This document shows, one piece after another, positions 49,366-58,189 of a stretch of 64,000 bases of DNA. Origin of the DNA: Pseudoselenomonas ruminantium (GTDB lineage: Bacteria > Bacillota > Negativicutes > Selenomonadales > Selenomonadaceae); the NCBI GenBank assembly GCA_902781305.1, contig CACZIV010000007.1, forward strand, positions 95,293 through 159,292. Direction: 5' to 3'. Made by a program: the position numbers and the translations under genes. Position 1 is the stretch's first letter. The number at the start of each line of letters is the position of its first letter. The notes below the pieces were generated by a model, which saw nothing but the letters and a program-made list of their open reading frames with translations, was not told the origin of the DNA and did not search any database.

Positions 49366-49408
49366 TGAATGGATTAAAGATGAAATCGACTTTTGAGGGA
49401 GTGTCATA

Positions 49409-50239
49409 ATGGCAAGAAAAGATTTGTTTTGCAGTTGCCTGCTGGCAGCAGCGCTTTGTCTGACGGGGAGTTCCGTGCAGGCTGCTTCGGAAGCTGGCGC
49501 GGTGATGAGTGAAACTGCTGGTTATAAGTCCGTGGAAGTGAAAAATACGGAAACGGTTGTTCCAATGCCGGATGCCTATGTAGAGAATGCGGATGTGTTT
49601 ACCACCGCTGGCTTGAAGACTGGACAGCTGACAGGCGATTATCGTTTGGCTAAATATGATGTCATTGTACTGAGCGTATTGGGATTTCCTAATGGTCTTG
49701 GTTATACGACAGGTTCTTCGGCTAATGAAAAAGGTGAGGCGGATTCTGTACAGATTGGTCCGGATGGCAAAGCCTCATTGCCTTATGTTGGCAGCATGAA
49801 GTTAGCTGGTTTGACTTTGGACGAGGCAACGGAACTTATTCGGAATAAATTGAGCCGTTATGTAAAAATTCCGGAAATGTACCTGTCGGTTAAATCTTAT
49901 GGCCCGCGTAAAGTTTATGTCATGGGAGAAGTAGCTTCACCAGGTATAAAAAATATGGGGATAGACAATTTGAATGCTTATGCGGCAATTGCAGCTGCAG
50001 GTGGCATTACTAAATATGGACGCAGCACCAAAGTGCAGGTTATTCGCGTAGTGGATGGTACGATGTATTATCGGCAGTTGAATATCAAGAACTTTATCCG
50101 CCGTCATGACTTAACACAGAATGTTTTTGTGCAGGATGGGGACATTGTTTATGTACCGAAGACCAATGCATTCTTCTGGAAGGAAGATCTCCTGCCTTAT
50201 TTCCAGGCTTGGACTGCTTACAAGGCTGCTGTAAATTAA
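49409..50239 (+). CDS. Polysaccharide export (Wza-like) periplasmic/outer-membrane protein
   Basis: A 276-aa exported protein with signal peptide (residues 1-25, ending VQA-A, no lipobox). Residues about 75-165 form the polysaccharide export sugar-transport domain: YRLAKYDVIVLSVLGFP, VQIGPDGKASLPYVGSMKLAG and LTLDEATELIRNKLSRYVKIPEM. Residues 165-250 fit an SLBB domain (PRKVYVMGEVASPGIKNMG; DGDIVYVPKT). It should line an outer-membrane export channel for capsule or exopolysaccharide. Unusually, no polysaccharide synthesis, Wzc-like or Wzy genes are nearby; the gene stands alone between a LacI regulator and a convergent sigma-factor gene. Confidence 0.88.
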   Translation: MARKDLFCSCLLAAALCLTGSSVQAASEAGAVMSETAGYKSVEVKNTETVVPMPDAYVENADVFTTAGLKTGQLTGDYRLAKYDVIVLSVLGFPNGLGYTTGSSANEKGEADSVQIGPDGKASLPYVGSMKLAGLTLDEATELIRNKLSRYVKIPEMYLSVKSYGPRKVYVMGEVASPGIKNMGIDNLNAYAAIAAAGGITKYGRSTKVQVIRVVDGTMYYRQLNIKNFIRRHDLTQNVFVQDGDIVYVPKTNAFFWKEDLLPYFQAWTAYKAAVN

Positions 50240-50246
50240 TGTAAAT

Positions 50247-50275
50247 AAAAAAACTCGCTTAGGCGAGTTTTTTTA
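50247..50275. terminator. Bidirectional terminator
   Basis: AAAAAAACTCGC / GCGAGTTTTTTT with a 4-base loop (50247-50258 with 50263-50274). It lies between converging genes and contains the stop codon of the sigma-factor gene. Confidence 0.9.
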
Positions 50276-50834
50276 TTTTGGTGATTAAGTTTCGTTTTCG
50301 TTTGCTTACGGCCTGTGGTGTGATATTCAACAGCTGTGCGGCAGCTTTTTGCGGCAATTCACGCACATAGATGAGATGCAGTAATTCTTTCTCGGCGGCA
50401 GTTAATTCCTTTACGATATTTTGAAGTTTTTCTTGAGCAAGCAGTTGGCGCTCTGGGGATGGGTGATGATTTTCCAAACTGTCGAAGTAAGCGAAACGGT
50501 CATCATTATCCGGGAGTGTGGGATGGGCCGTATGTTTGCTGTAACTGCAGGTATTTTTGAAAGCTTTGTATATGGCCCCATGCAGGCGGCTTTGCAGAAA
50601 GGCAGCGAAGTTTATGCCGCGTGCAGGTTCGAAGGCATGGATGGCCTCCATAAAGGCCAATTGTAAAATGCCCTGCATATCGTCGTATAGAAGTTTTCCG
50701 CTGGGGGTGTGGGCATAACGGTGATGCATGTTTTTGAGCAGTCCGGTATAGGCGGTGAGTAGTTTTTCACAGGCAGCAGTATTGCCTTGCTGGGCAAGGC
50801 GGATGAGTTCATTTTCTTCTTGCAGGCTGTACAT
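50259..50834 (-). CDS. Small sigma-70 family RNA polymerase sigma factor
   Basis: A 191-aa sigma factor with region 2 (about residues 25-100: LYDDMQGILQLAFMEAIHAFEPARGINFAAFLQSRL, as in SigH/SigI-like factors) and region 4 (about 135-190: LTAAEKELLHLIYVRELPQKAAAQLLNITPQAVSKRKRNL, a helix-turn-helix). No region 1.1 or 3 is seen. It could read alternative promoters, for example for envelope or polysaccharide genes. No anti-sigma gene lies next to it, and no target promoter could be recognised. ATG 50834 follows AGGGAGG. Confidence 0.85.
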   Translation of the reverse strand: MYSLQEENELIRLAQQGNTAACEKLLTAYTGLLKNMHHRYAHTPSGKLLYDDMQGILQLAFMEAIHAFEPARGINFAAFLQSRLHGAIYKAFKNTCSYSKHTAHPTLPDNDDRFAYFDSLENHHPSPERQLLAQEKLQNIVKELTAAEKELLHLIYVRELPQKAAAQLLNITPQAVSKRKRNLITKIKKLA

Positions 50835-50928
50835 CGTTCAATCCTCCCTTAAGGTTTTGCTGGTTTTAGTATAGTGTTGGCGGCCACTTTGGACGAATGG
50901 GGATTTAGCTGGATTTCACGGCAAATAT

Positions 50929-50958
50929 TTGGCGAAATGCCCGTGATTTTGCTATACT
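50929..50958 (+). promoter_or_regulatory. Promoter of the rpiR-like gene
   Basis: TTGGCG (50929-50934), 18 bp, TATACT (50953-50958), 25 bp before the ATG. Confidence 0.6.
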
Positions 50959-50982
50959 TAGGGAAGATATGGGGGGATTTTC

Positions 50983-51753
50983 ATGCGATTGGAAGAAATC
51001 ATCAACAAACATCGGCAAAGTCTGAATGATACCGATATGGTTATCTATAAATACATTGTTCAGCATCGGGCAGAGTCCCGGCATATCTCCATTCACGAGT
51101 TGGCGAGAAACTGTGCTGTGTCCTCCACGACTATTGTGCGTTTTGCCCAAAAGCTGGGTTTTGACGGCTTTGGAGATTTGAAGGCTGTGCTGAAAATGGA
51201 AGAGGGAGATGAGTCGTACTATCGGGAAGATGTGCTGCAGGATTTGCAGGACTTTTACACGCAGACGGCCAGCAAGGTATTTAAGCGCAATTTTGACAGC
51301 GCCAGCCGTTTGATTCATGAGGCAAACCGGGTCTTTATCTTTGCCTCCGGCTATGTGCAGAGCAATGTGGCGCAGGAGTTAAAGCGGCTGTTCTTCTATG
51401 ATAATGTGCTGATTTATGAAATCAGTGGACGGGAGGAGTTTTCTTCGATTGCTCAAACCCTGACCGCAGATGATTTGTTTATCTTTGTTTCGTTATCCGG
51501 GGAAACGCCATTAGTGGTCGAATTTGCCCGCTATTTGCAGTTGCTGGATGTGCCGTTTATTTCGATAACGAAACTTCATGATAACACCCTGGCCAGTTTG
51601 TCTACCGTTAATCTTTACGTGTCACCGGCCAGGTTTCAACTCTATGACAATGAGGACGAGCATACGGCTTTTCAGTCCATGATGCCCTATTTTATGTTGA
51701 TTGAGGTATGGTTTGTGAAATATCGTATGTACTTGCAGCGCAAGACCAAGTAA
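50983..51753 (+). CDS. MurR/RpiR-family regulator
   Basis: A 256-aa regulator with an N-terminal RpiR helix-turn-helix (ISIHELARNCAVSSTTIVRFAQKLGFDGFGDLKAVL) and a C-terminal SIS sugar-phosphate-binding domain (FIFASGYVQSNVAQELKRLFFY; FVSLSGETPLVVEFARYL). RpiR-type regulators such as GlvR control alpha-glucoside PTS genes, and here an alpha-glucoside-type PTS gene follows in the same direction after a terminator. It therefore probably senses the phosphorylated disaccharide or glucose phosphate and regulates that PTS; this is inferred from context. Confidence 0.9.
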   Translation: MRLEEIINKHRQSLNDTDMVIYKYIVQHRAESRHISIHELARNCAVSSTTIVRFAQKLGFDGFGDLKAVLKMEEGDESYYREDVLQDLQDFYTQTASKVFKRNFDSASRLIHEANRVFIFASGYVQSNVAQELKRLFFYDNVLIYEISGREEFSSIAQTLTADDLFIFVSLSGETPLVVEFARYLQLLDVPFISITKLHDNTLASLSTVNLYVSPARFQLYDNEDEHTAFQSMMPYFMLIEVWFVKYRMYLQRKTK

Positions 51754-51824
51754 GCTTGTTTTCTGCAGGTGATGTACCAAAGTACGTCAAATGGAACAAA
51801 ATACAGGCAGGGGCCATAGTGCCG

Positions 51825-51858
51825 AAAACCCGCGAAACTATTGTGTTCGCGGGTTTTT
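51825..51858 (+). terminator. Terminator between the regulator and PTS genes
   Basis: The stem AAAACCCGCGAA / TTCGCGGGTTTT (51825-51836 with 51846-51857) plus a T run. It separates regulator and PTS transcripts. No clear promoter for the PTS gene was found in 51859-51917. Confidence 0.85.
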
Positions 51859-51917
51859 TGCGCTATTCTCTAATTAGCGAAGCAATACTAAATCATAATG
51901 AATTAGGGGGCATTACA

Positions 51918-54035
51918 ATGACAATCAGTAAAGACCGTTTGATGCAGGGTATGCAGCGGTTTGGCGGCGCGATGTATACGCCAGTCATCCTGTTTGCATT
52001 TTTTGGCTTGACGGTAGCATTATCCATCATCTGTAAGAATGAGGGTATATTGGGGAGTATAGCCGCTCAGGGAACAGTATGGTATGATTTTTGGTTTGTG
52101 GTGGAACAGGGGGCCTGGACGGTATTTGCTCAGATGCCCATTCTCTTTGCGATAGCCGTACCTATCGGCTTTGCGAAAAAGGAGCCTGCGCGTTGCGCGA
52201 TGGAAGGCTTCGTCATCTATATGCTGTTTAACTATTTCATTGCCGGCTTCCTGACCTTGCATGGTGCATACTTCGGCGTGGATTACAGTCAGGCAGCAGG
52301 AGCAGGAACGGGCCTGGCCATGATTGCCAATATCAAGACTTTGGATATGGGCATGCTCGGTGCCATCTTTATCGCCTGCATGACGGCGTATCTGCACAAT
52401 CGCTTTTATGATACGAATATTCCCGACTGGCTGGGCATTTTCAAAGGGCCTGCTTTTGTCGTGGCGGTAGGTTTTGCGGTGATGATTCCCATTGCATTCC
52501 TCTTTTGTATGGTATGGCCGGCTGTACAGCATGCCATTATGCAGTTCCAGGATTTCCTGAAGACCAGTGGGTTGGTCGGTGTTTGGGCGTATACGTTCTC
52601 GGAACGCATTCTGCTGCCGGCAGGGTTACATCACTTCATCTATCTGCCGTTTATCTTTGGTCCGGCTGTCTGCGATGGCGGCATTCAGGCCTACTGGCTG
52701 CAGCATCTGAATGATTTTGCCGTCAGCGGCAAGTCTTTGGCAGACCTTTTCCCGGAGGGCGGTTTTGCCCTGCATGGCAGTTCCAAGGTATTTGGCCTGC
52801 CGGGAGCAGCACTCGCCATCTATATGTGTGCTAAGCCGGAAAAACGGAAGAAGACGGCGGCACTCCTTATTCCGGCAACGCTTACGGCTGTTATTTGCGG
52901 CATTACGGAACCATTGGAATTTACCTTCCTGTTTGTGGCACCGCTGCTTTATCTGGTGCATGCAATCCTTTCGGCTTGCCTGTCTTCGGCGCTTTATGCT
53001 ATGGGCCTTGCCGGTAACTTTGGCGGCGGCCTGATTGATGCCTTTGTGCAGAACTGGATACCGCTGTTCCAGTATCATGCCGGAACGTATATCATGCAGA
53101 TTGTAATCGGTTTGTGCTTTACCGCGATATACTTTGTGGTTTTCCGTACGTTGATTCTGAAATTTGATTATGCAACTCCCGGCCGTACGGCTGATGATGT
53201 GGAGGATAAATTGTTCTCCAAGGCTGAATATCAGGCCAAGAAGGAAATGGAAGAAATGGGCCTGGCCGATAATGCGCTGGCCATCAAGGCTAAGGTTTTC
53301 CTCGATTGCCTGGGTGGCCCGGACAATATCAAGGAAGTCACCAACTGTGCTACTCGTTTGCGGGTAACGGTTGCCGACCCGGACAAGGTTGCCGCCGTGG
53401 GCAAATTTACCAAGGCCGGTGCTTTCGGGCTCGTGAAAAATGGCAAGGCCATTCAGGTTATCGTAGGTCTTTCTGTACCCCAGGTACGCAGCTATTTTGA
53501 CGCCTTGTTGAAGGGCGAGAAAATTGACAACACGGCAGCGCAGCCGGCAGCAAAAGAAACGGCTGCTTTGGACAACAGTTTGGCAATGAAATTAAGCGCT
53601 TGTGTATCCGGCAGACTGATGGATATGAGCGAAGTCAATGACGATATGTTTTCCCAGAAGATGATGGGCGATGGCGTTGCCATTGAACCAGAGGGCGATA
53701 CCGTAGTTGCGCCTGCTGATGCAGAAGTCACCATGATTATGGAGGAAAGCCTTCATGCTATTGGCCTGCGCTTGCAGAATGGTGCAGAACTCCTTATCCA
53801 TATCGGCATTGACACGGTGAAGTTAAATGGTCAGGGCTTTAAGGCTTTGGTCAAGGCTGGCGATACGGTAAAGGCCGGTACGCCGCTGATTCAGTTTGAC
53901 CAGCAGGTGATTAAGGATGCCGGTTATCAGACTACGGTTATCATGGCAGTGACCAACAGCGCGGATTATCCGCAGATGCAGAAACATGAAGATGCGGAAG
54001 TCAAATGCAACGAAACACCGGTACTGGTGTTTTGA
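51918..54035 (+). CDS. PTS alpha-glucoside transporter, EIICBA
   Basis: A 705-aa three-domain PTS permease. IIC is residues 1-430 (GGAMYTPVILFAFFGLTVAL; GITEPLEFTFLFVAPLLYLVHA, whose GITEPLEF is the substrate motif). IIB is about 455-535, with the phospho-Cys in VTNCATRLRVTV. IIA is about 560-705, with the phospho-His in LIHIGIDTVKLNGQGF. The motif pattern fits maltose/alpha-glucoside permeases (MalT/GlvC class). It imports and phosphorylates a disaccharide. ATG 51918 follows AGGGGG. The operon continues with a GH13 enzyme and a HAD phosphatase. Confidence 0.92.
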   Translation: MTISKDRLMQGMQRFGGAMYTPVILFAFFGLTVALSIICKNEGILGSIAAQGTVWYDFWFVVEQGAWTVFAQMPILFAIAVPIGFAKKEPARCAMEGFVIYMLFNYFIAGFLTLHGAYFGVDYSQAAGAGTGLAMIANIKTLDMGMLGAIFIACMTAYLHNRFYDTNIPDWLGIFKGPAFVVAVGFAVMIPIAFLFCMVWPAVQHAIMQFQDFLKTSGLVGVWAYTFSERILLPAGLHHFIYLPFIFGPAVCDGGIQAYWLQHLNDFAVSGKSLADLFPEGGFALHGSSKVFGLPGAALAIYMCAKPEKRKKTAALLIPATLTAVICGITEPLEFTFLFVAPLLYLVHAILSACLSSALYAMGLAGNFGGGLIDAFVQNWIPLFQYHAGTYIMQIVIGLCFTAIYFVVFRTLILKFDYATPGRTADDVEDKLFSKAEYQAKKEMEEMGLADNALAIKAKVFLDCLGGPDNIKEVTNCATRLRVTVADPDKVAAVGKFTKAGAFGLVKNGKAIQVIVGLSVPQVRSYFDALLKGEKIDNTAAQPAAKETAALDNSLAMKLSACVSGRLMDMSEVNDDMFSQKMMGDGVAIEPEGDTVVAPADAEVTMIMEESLHAIGLRLQNGAELLIHIGIDTVKLNGQGFKALVKAGDTVKAGTPLIQFDQQVIKDAGYQTTVIMAVTNSADYPQMQKHEDAEVKCNETPVLVF

Positions 54036-54076
54036 ACTGACGGATTAGGAAATGTTCTTAGATAAAGGATAGTAAC

Positions 54077-55771
54077 ATGAATAAGCTAAAATGGTGGCAG
54101 AAAGCAAATGTATATCAGGTTTACCCCAAGAGTTTTCTCGATACCACAGGTAGTGGCACGGGGGATATCAAAGGCATTACAGCCAAATTGGACTATCTGA
54201 AAACCTTGGGCGTCGGGGCAATATGGCTGACGCCGGTATACCCTTCGCCCATGGTAGACAATGGTTATGATATTGCCGATTTTACGGCCATTGACCCCTC
54301 GTATGGTACGATGGCCGATATGGAGGAGTTGATTGCCGAAGGCAAGAAGCGGAATATTCGCATGGTGATGGATTTGGTCTATAACCATTCTTCCGATAAG
54401 CATCCGTGGTTTATCGATTCGGCAAGCTCGCGGGACAGCGCACATGCAGACTGGTATATTTGGCGGGATGCCAAGCCGGATGGCTCAGCGCCCACGAACT
54501 GGCGCTCCATTTTCGGCGGCAGCGCCTGGACCTGGTGCGAGGCCCGTCAGCAGTATTATCTGCATACCTTTGCCGAAGCACAGCCGGATTTGAATTGGGA
54601 AAATCCCGCTGTGCGGCAGGCACTCTATGATGCGGCCAATTTTTGGCTGGACAAGGGCGTAGGCGGCTTCCGCATTGATGCCATTGTCTACATCAAGAAG
54701 CCGGAGCAGTTTGTGGATGGCGAGCCGGATAGTGATGACGGTATGGTCAATATCCATTCCATGATTGCGAGTACCCCAGGGATTTTGGACTTCCTCTATG
54801 AGTTCAGGGACAAGGTATTTAAGGGACACGATATTTTCACGGTAGCAGAAGCCAATGGCGTAAGTCCCGAGGATTTGGACAAATGGGTGGGCGAAAAGGG
54901 CGCGTTTGATATGCTCTTTGAATTTTCCCATATGAATCTGGAATTCCCGGATGGAGAACTTTGGAGCCATGCAACAGGGTACACACCCAAGATTATTCCT
55001 GAATTGAAAAAGGTTCTGTCAGCCAGTCAGAAGGCTACAGCTGACAATGGCTGGTATCCTGCCTTTTTTGAAAACCATGATCAGATGCGCTGTGTGGAAC
55101 ATTATTTTCCGGCAGAAGCGGATAAAAAACAGGCGGCAAAGGCCATGGCTGCTGTGCTGCTGACGCTGCGGGGAACGCCCTTTATTTATCAGGGGCAGGA
55201 ACTGGGGCTGGGGAACACGGCCTGGGAAAATATTGCGGATTATAACGATATTTCTTCGCATGGTCAGTATGAACTGGCTTTAGCAGAAGGAAAAAGCCCG
55301 GCAGAGGCATTGCGCATTGTCCATCGATACAGCAGGGATAATGCCCGTACGCCCATGCAGTGGACAAAAGGGAAAAACGCGGGGTTCAGCACAGGCCGTC
55401 CGTGGCTGCCTGTGCATGCGGATTACCGTCAGCAGTGTGTGGAAAGTGAAGCCTTGGAGGACGATTCCGTGCTGTCCTATTATCGGCAGTTGGCAGCCCT
55501 GCGGCAGTCCGGGGAAGCGGCAGGTGTTCTCCAACAAGGCGATTATACAGAACTCTTAGTCGATAATCAGGCAATTTTTGCTTTCAGACGCAGATTTGGC
55601 TGTCGGATGGTCTATACGGTGGTGAACTTTTCCGGGCAGGCACAAGCCTATGACCTGCCGGAATTGGAGGAGGCACGCCTGCTGAGCGAAAGTATTCCCG
55701 GCAGCGAGTCAGGGAGCTTGCGCCCCTATGAGGCCGTTATTTACATCAAGGAAACAGGTGAGTGTTTATGA
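54077..55771 (+). CDS. GH13 alpha-glucosidase (oligo-1,6-glucosidase / trehalose-6-P hydrolase type)
   Basis: A 564-aa cytoplasmic GH13 enzyme. Conserved regions: MDLVYNHSSDKH (region I), GFRIDAIVYI (nucleophile Asp), TVAEANGV (acid Glu), FFENHDQMR (third carboxylate). The opening KWWQKANVYQVYPKSFLDTTG and DNGYDIADF recall both MalL and TreC enzymes. Encoded 41 bp behind a phosphorylating PTS and overlapping a HAD phosphatase, it may act on a phosphorylated disaccharide (as TreC does) or on the sugar after dephosphorylation. The substrate is left open. Confidence 0.88.
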   Translation: MNKLKWWQKANVYQVYPKSFLDTTGSGTGDIKGITAKLDYLKTLGVGAIWLTPVYPSPMVDNGYDIADFTAIDPSYGTMADMEELIAEGKKRNIRMVMDLVYNHSSDKHPWFIDSASSRDSAHADWYIWRDAKPDGSAPTNWRSIFGGSAWTWCEARQQYYLHTFAEAQPDLNWENPAVRQALYDAANFWLDKGVGGFRIDAIVYIKKPEQFVDGEPDSDDGMVNIHSMIASTPGILDFLYEFRDKVFKGHDIFTVAEANGVSPEDLDKWVGEKGAFDMLFEFSHMNLEFPDGELWSHATGYTPKIIPELKKVLSASQKATADNGWYPAFFENHDQMRCVEHYFPAEADKKQAAKAMAAVLLTLRGTPFIYQGQELGLGNTAWENIADYNDISSHGQYELALAEGKSPAEALRIVHRYSRDNARTPMQWTKGKNAGFSTGRPWLPVHADYRQQCVESEALEDDSVLSYYRQLAALRQSGEAAGVLQQGDYTELLVDNQAIFAFRRRFGCRMVYTVVNFSGQAQAYDLPELEEARLLSESIPGSESGSLRPYEAVIYIKETGECL

Positions 55772-56541
55772 AGATAGGTGCCAGTGATTACGATGGAACA
55801 TTGTTCCGCCAAAGGACCATTGCCGCTGAAGATGTGGAAGGAATTCGGTCATGGCGGGCGGCTGGCAACAAATTTGGCGTGGTCAGCGGCCGGGACTATG
55901 GCATGTTGATGCCGCAGCTTAAGTATTACGGCATTGAATCGGATTATGCCGTTTGCAATAATGGTGGCATAATTTTTCGTGCGGATGGTACGCCTCTGTG
56001 GCAGGGGCGTATTCCCTTGCATGTTTTGACGGAGATTGTGCAGGAACCATCTGTGCGCCGTTCCTTCCATTTTGCTTTTTCTGCCGTGGACAGGACGTAT
56101 CTTTACCATGAGCGGGAAGGCTCCTGGATTATGAGAGAGGCCCTGGAATGGGATTTCCCGATTGTGAAAATCGAGGAAAAGGATATTATGGCGCTGCCGC
56201 AGATTCATCAATTCTGTTTGGGCTATCATACAGCTGGTGAGGCAGACGAAACAAGCGCCATCATCAACGAAAAGTATGGTGTGTTTGTCCATGCCTATCC
56301 CAATGGCTGCAGTGTGGATATTACTCCTGTAGGCGTAAGCAAGAGCCAGGGGATAAAAAAGCTGTTGGAGCTTATGGAATGGCAGGATGCCGAGGTTTAT
56401 GCCATTGGTGATGAAAGTAATGATTTACCCATGCTTGAGGCCTTTGATGGCTTTACGGTAAACACAGCCAGAGAGTTTATCCAGAAACAGGCGCGGGCTG
56501 TGTATGCTTCTGTGGGGGAAATGCTTGTGGAAAATTTGTAA
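55768..56541 (+). CDS. HAD-superfamily (Cof-type) phosphatase
   Basis: A 257-aa Cof-type HAD-IIB hydrolase. Motif I is SDYDGTLF with the nucleophile Asp followed by the acid Asp; VVSGRDY is motif II; KSQGIKKL supplies the motif III lysine; AIGDESNDLPMLEAF is motif IV. Such enzymes dephosphorylate sugar phosphates. The start ATG 55768 overlaps the GH13 stop codon (ATGA), so it belongs to the alpha-glucoside operon, where it may remove the phosphate added by the PTS or control the sugar-phosphate pool; this is inference. Confidence 0.9.
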   Translation: MKIGASDYDGTLFRQRTIAAEDVEGIRSWRAAGNKFGVVSGRDYGMLMPQLKYYGIESDYAVCNNGGIIFRADGTPLWQGRIPLHVLTEIVQEPSVRRSFHFAFSAVDRTYLYHEREGSWIMREALEWDFPIVKIEEKDIMALPQIHQFCLGYHTAGEADETSAIINEKYGVFVHAYPNGCSVDITPVGVSKSQGIKKLLELMEWQDAEVYAIGDESNDLPMLEAFDGFTVNTAREFIQKQARAVYASVGEMLVENL

Positions 56542-56558
56542 AAAGCTGACAAGTGAAT

Positions 56559-56590
56559 AAGGCTCTCGTTTTAGGGGGAGCTTTCATTCT
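56559..56590 (+). terminator. Weak terminator after the alpha-glucoside operon
   Basis: The 9-bp stem AAGGCTCTC / GGGAGCTTT with G-T pairs (56559-56567 with 56576-56584) is followed by an AT-rich tail. Confidence 0.5.
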
Positions 56591-56641
56591 ATATATAAAT
56601 ATATGATTATATATTAATATCAGAGAAAGGGAGCTTTGGTT

Positions 56642-58162
56642 ATGAGAATGAGCAAAAAAGTTGCCGCAATCCTGACCGGTTTGACTGTGGGGGCTATGGG
56701 GCAGGCTTATGCTGCTGATGCGGACAGTTTTACGGATGTACCCAAGGACCATTGGAGCTATGAAGCTCTGGATTACCTTGCCCGTGAGGGGGTAATCGAG
56801 GGCATGGGGAATGACACCTTTCAAGGAGGCCGGGCGATGAGCCGTTATGAAATGGCGGCAATCGTAGCAAAGGCCATGCAGAAGGGCGGCGGTAATTTTG
56901 GGGATAAAGCTGTACTGGACAAACTTTCGGCAGAGTATGCCGGCGAACTTGATACCTTGAAAAAGCGTGTGGATGCTCATGATAAGGATATCAAAGAATT
57001 AAAAGAAAAAGCAGAGCGTTTTCAGTTGCATGGTTTGGCCAGAGTGCAGATGGGCAATGATAATGGCCTGAAAAATGATGGTTATGGTGGCGACTACAAC
57101 AATCGTTTCTATATGGACTTAGAGGGTTCGCTAAAGGTCAATCCATACATGACTGCCCGTTTTACGGTAGAGAAAAATGCTCGTTTTCGTGACCGGGAAT
57201 ATTTGACTACGCAGGTAGTAAAGACTAAGGATGGACAGGCATATACCGTTAATCGTACAGTTTCCGGTGAAGACCGGGATAATGTCAATAACGATGCTAA
57301 TCATAATGGTTCTATTTCCAATATTTGGGTGGAGCTGGCTTTGGGAAAGAATCATGACTGGTATACCAATATCGGGCGCAAGTGGAATGGGATCGGTATG
57401 CAGAATTTGCTTCTGGGTGGACAGGTGGATGGCATTGCAACGTACCATGCTATTCCCAAGGGGCACGGCTGGTGGTTCAGTGCTCAATATTTCAAGCCCT
57501 CTGCGGATTGGAGTCAAACGGTAGAAACCTTGACGAAGAATGCGGAAGGTATCTATGAGGTTACGGATACTAAGCGTTATACCAATCGGGCACCGATTGC
57601 TGGCGTTCTGGACTTTTGGGGGCCTTTAGGTAAATATATGGAGGCCAATGTGGCTTACGCCCGGGTTATCCAGCATAATCTGGATGAAAATGATACCAAT
57701 AGCGGCTTTTATTCCGGCGCCAAAAATTTCTATGGCATTGATTTGAAAGTAAAGCCGGTTAAGGATTTAGCAATTACCGGATCCTTTGTAAAATCGGATG
57801 CTGACGTGAATAAACCCTACAATACTTGGGCGCAAAAAGGGCATGCCAATCGGGATCTGGCGGTGAAAATCGAGTACAAGGGGACGGATATCAATAAGGT
57901 TGGCAGTTATGGACTCTATGCAAAATGGGTAGACCTGGGCTGCCTTGCTGATCTGGGACATGATGATGAATGGGCTACGCGTGAACCGACCGGCATCAAT
58001 GGCGTGCGTGGCTGGTATTATGGATTCAAATGTGTTCCTTGGAAGAATGTCGAATGGGAAACGATGTATGCTAATCTTACCGAGAACACGAACAACAGCT
58101 GGGCTGGGGCAACCACGCATAATCGTCGCATTCTCCGCAGCTGGCTTGACTTCCATTTCTGA
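56642..58162 (+). CDS. SLH-domain outer-membrane porin
   Basis: A 506-aa exported protein. After the signal peptide (residues 1-24, ending AYA-A) comes one SLH domain (about 28-80: SFTDVPKDHWSYEALDYLAR), then a coiled coil (about 95-125), and a C-terminal beta barrel (about 130-506) ending in Phe (WLDFHF), the outer-membrane sorting signal. This layout is the hallmark of Negativicutes, whose SLH domain holds cell-wall polyamine or polymer while the barrel sits in the outer membrane. ATG 56642 is 9 bp after AAGGGAG. The amylopullulanase gene follows 27 bp downstream, so it may be a maltodextrin-type porin. The gene has normal GATC density, unlike the neighbours to its left. Confidence 0.93.
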   Translation: MRMSKKVAAILTGLTVGAMGQAYAADADSFTDVPKDHWSYEALDYLAREGVIEGMGNDTFQGGRAMSRYEMAAIVAKAMQKGGGNFGDKAVLDKLSAEYAGELDTLKKRVDAHDKDIKELKEKAERFQLHGLARVQMGNDNGLKNDGYGGDYNNRFYMDLEGSLKVNPYMTARFTVEKNARFRDREYLTTQVVKTKDGQAYTVNRTVSGEDRDNVNNDANHNGSISNIWVELALGKNHDWYTNIGRKWNGIGMQNLLLGGQVDGIATYHAIPKGHGWWFSAQYFKPSADWSQTVETLTKNAEGIYEVTDTKRYTNRAPIAGVLDFWGPLGKYMEANVAYARVIQHNLDENDTNSGFYSGAKNFYGIDLKVKPVKDLAITGSFVKSDADVNKPYNTWAQKGHANRDLAVKIEYKGTDINKVGSYGLYAKWVDLGCLADLGHDDEWATREPTGINGVRGWYYGFKCVPWKNVEWETMYANLTENTNNSWAGATTHNRRILRSWLDFHF

Positions 58163-58189
58163 TTCCCTGATTTGAGAGGAGCTATATTG

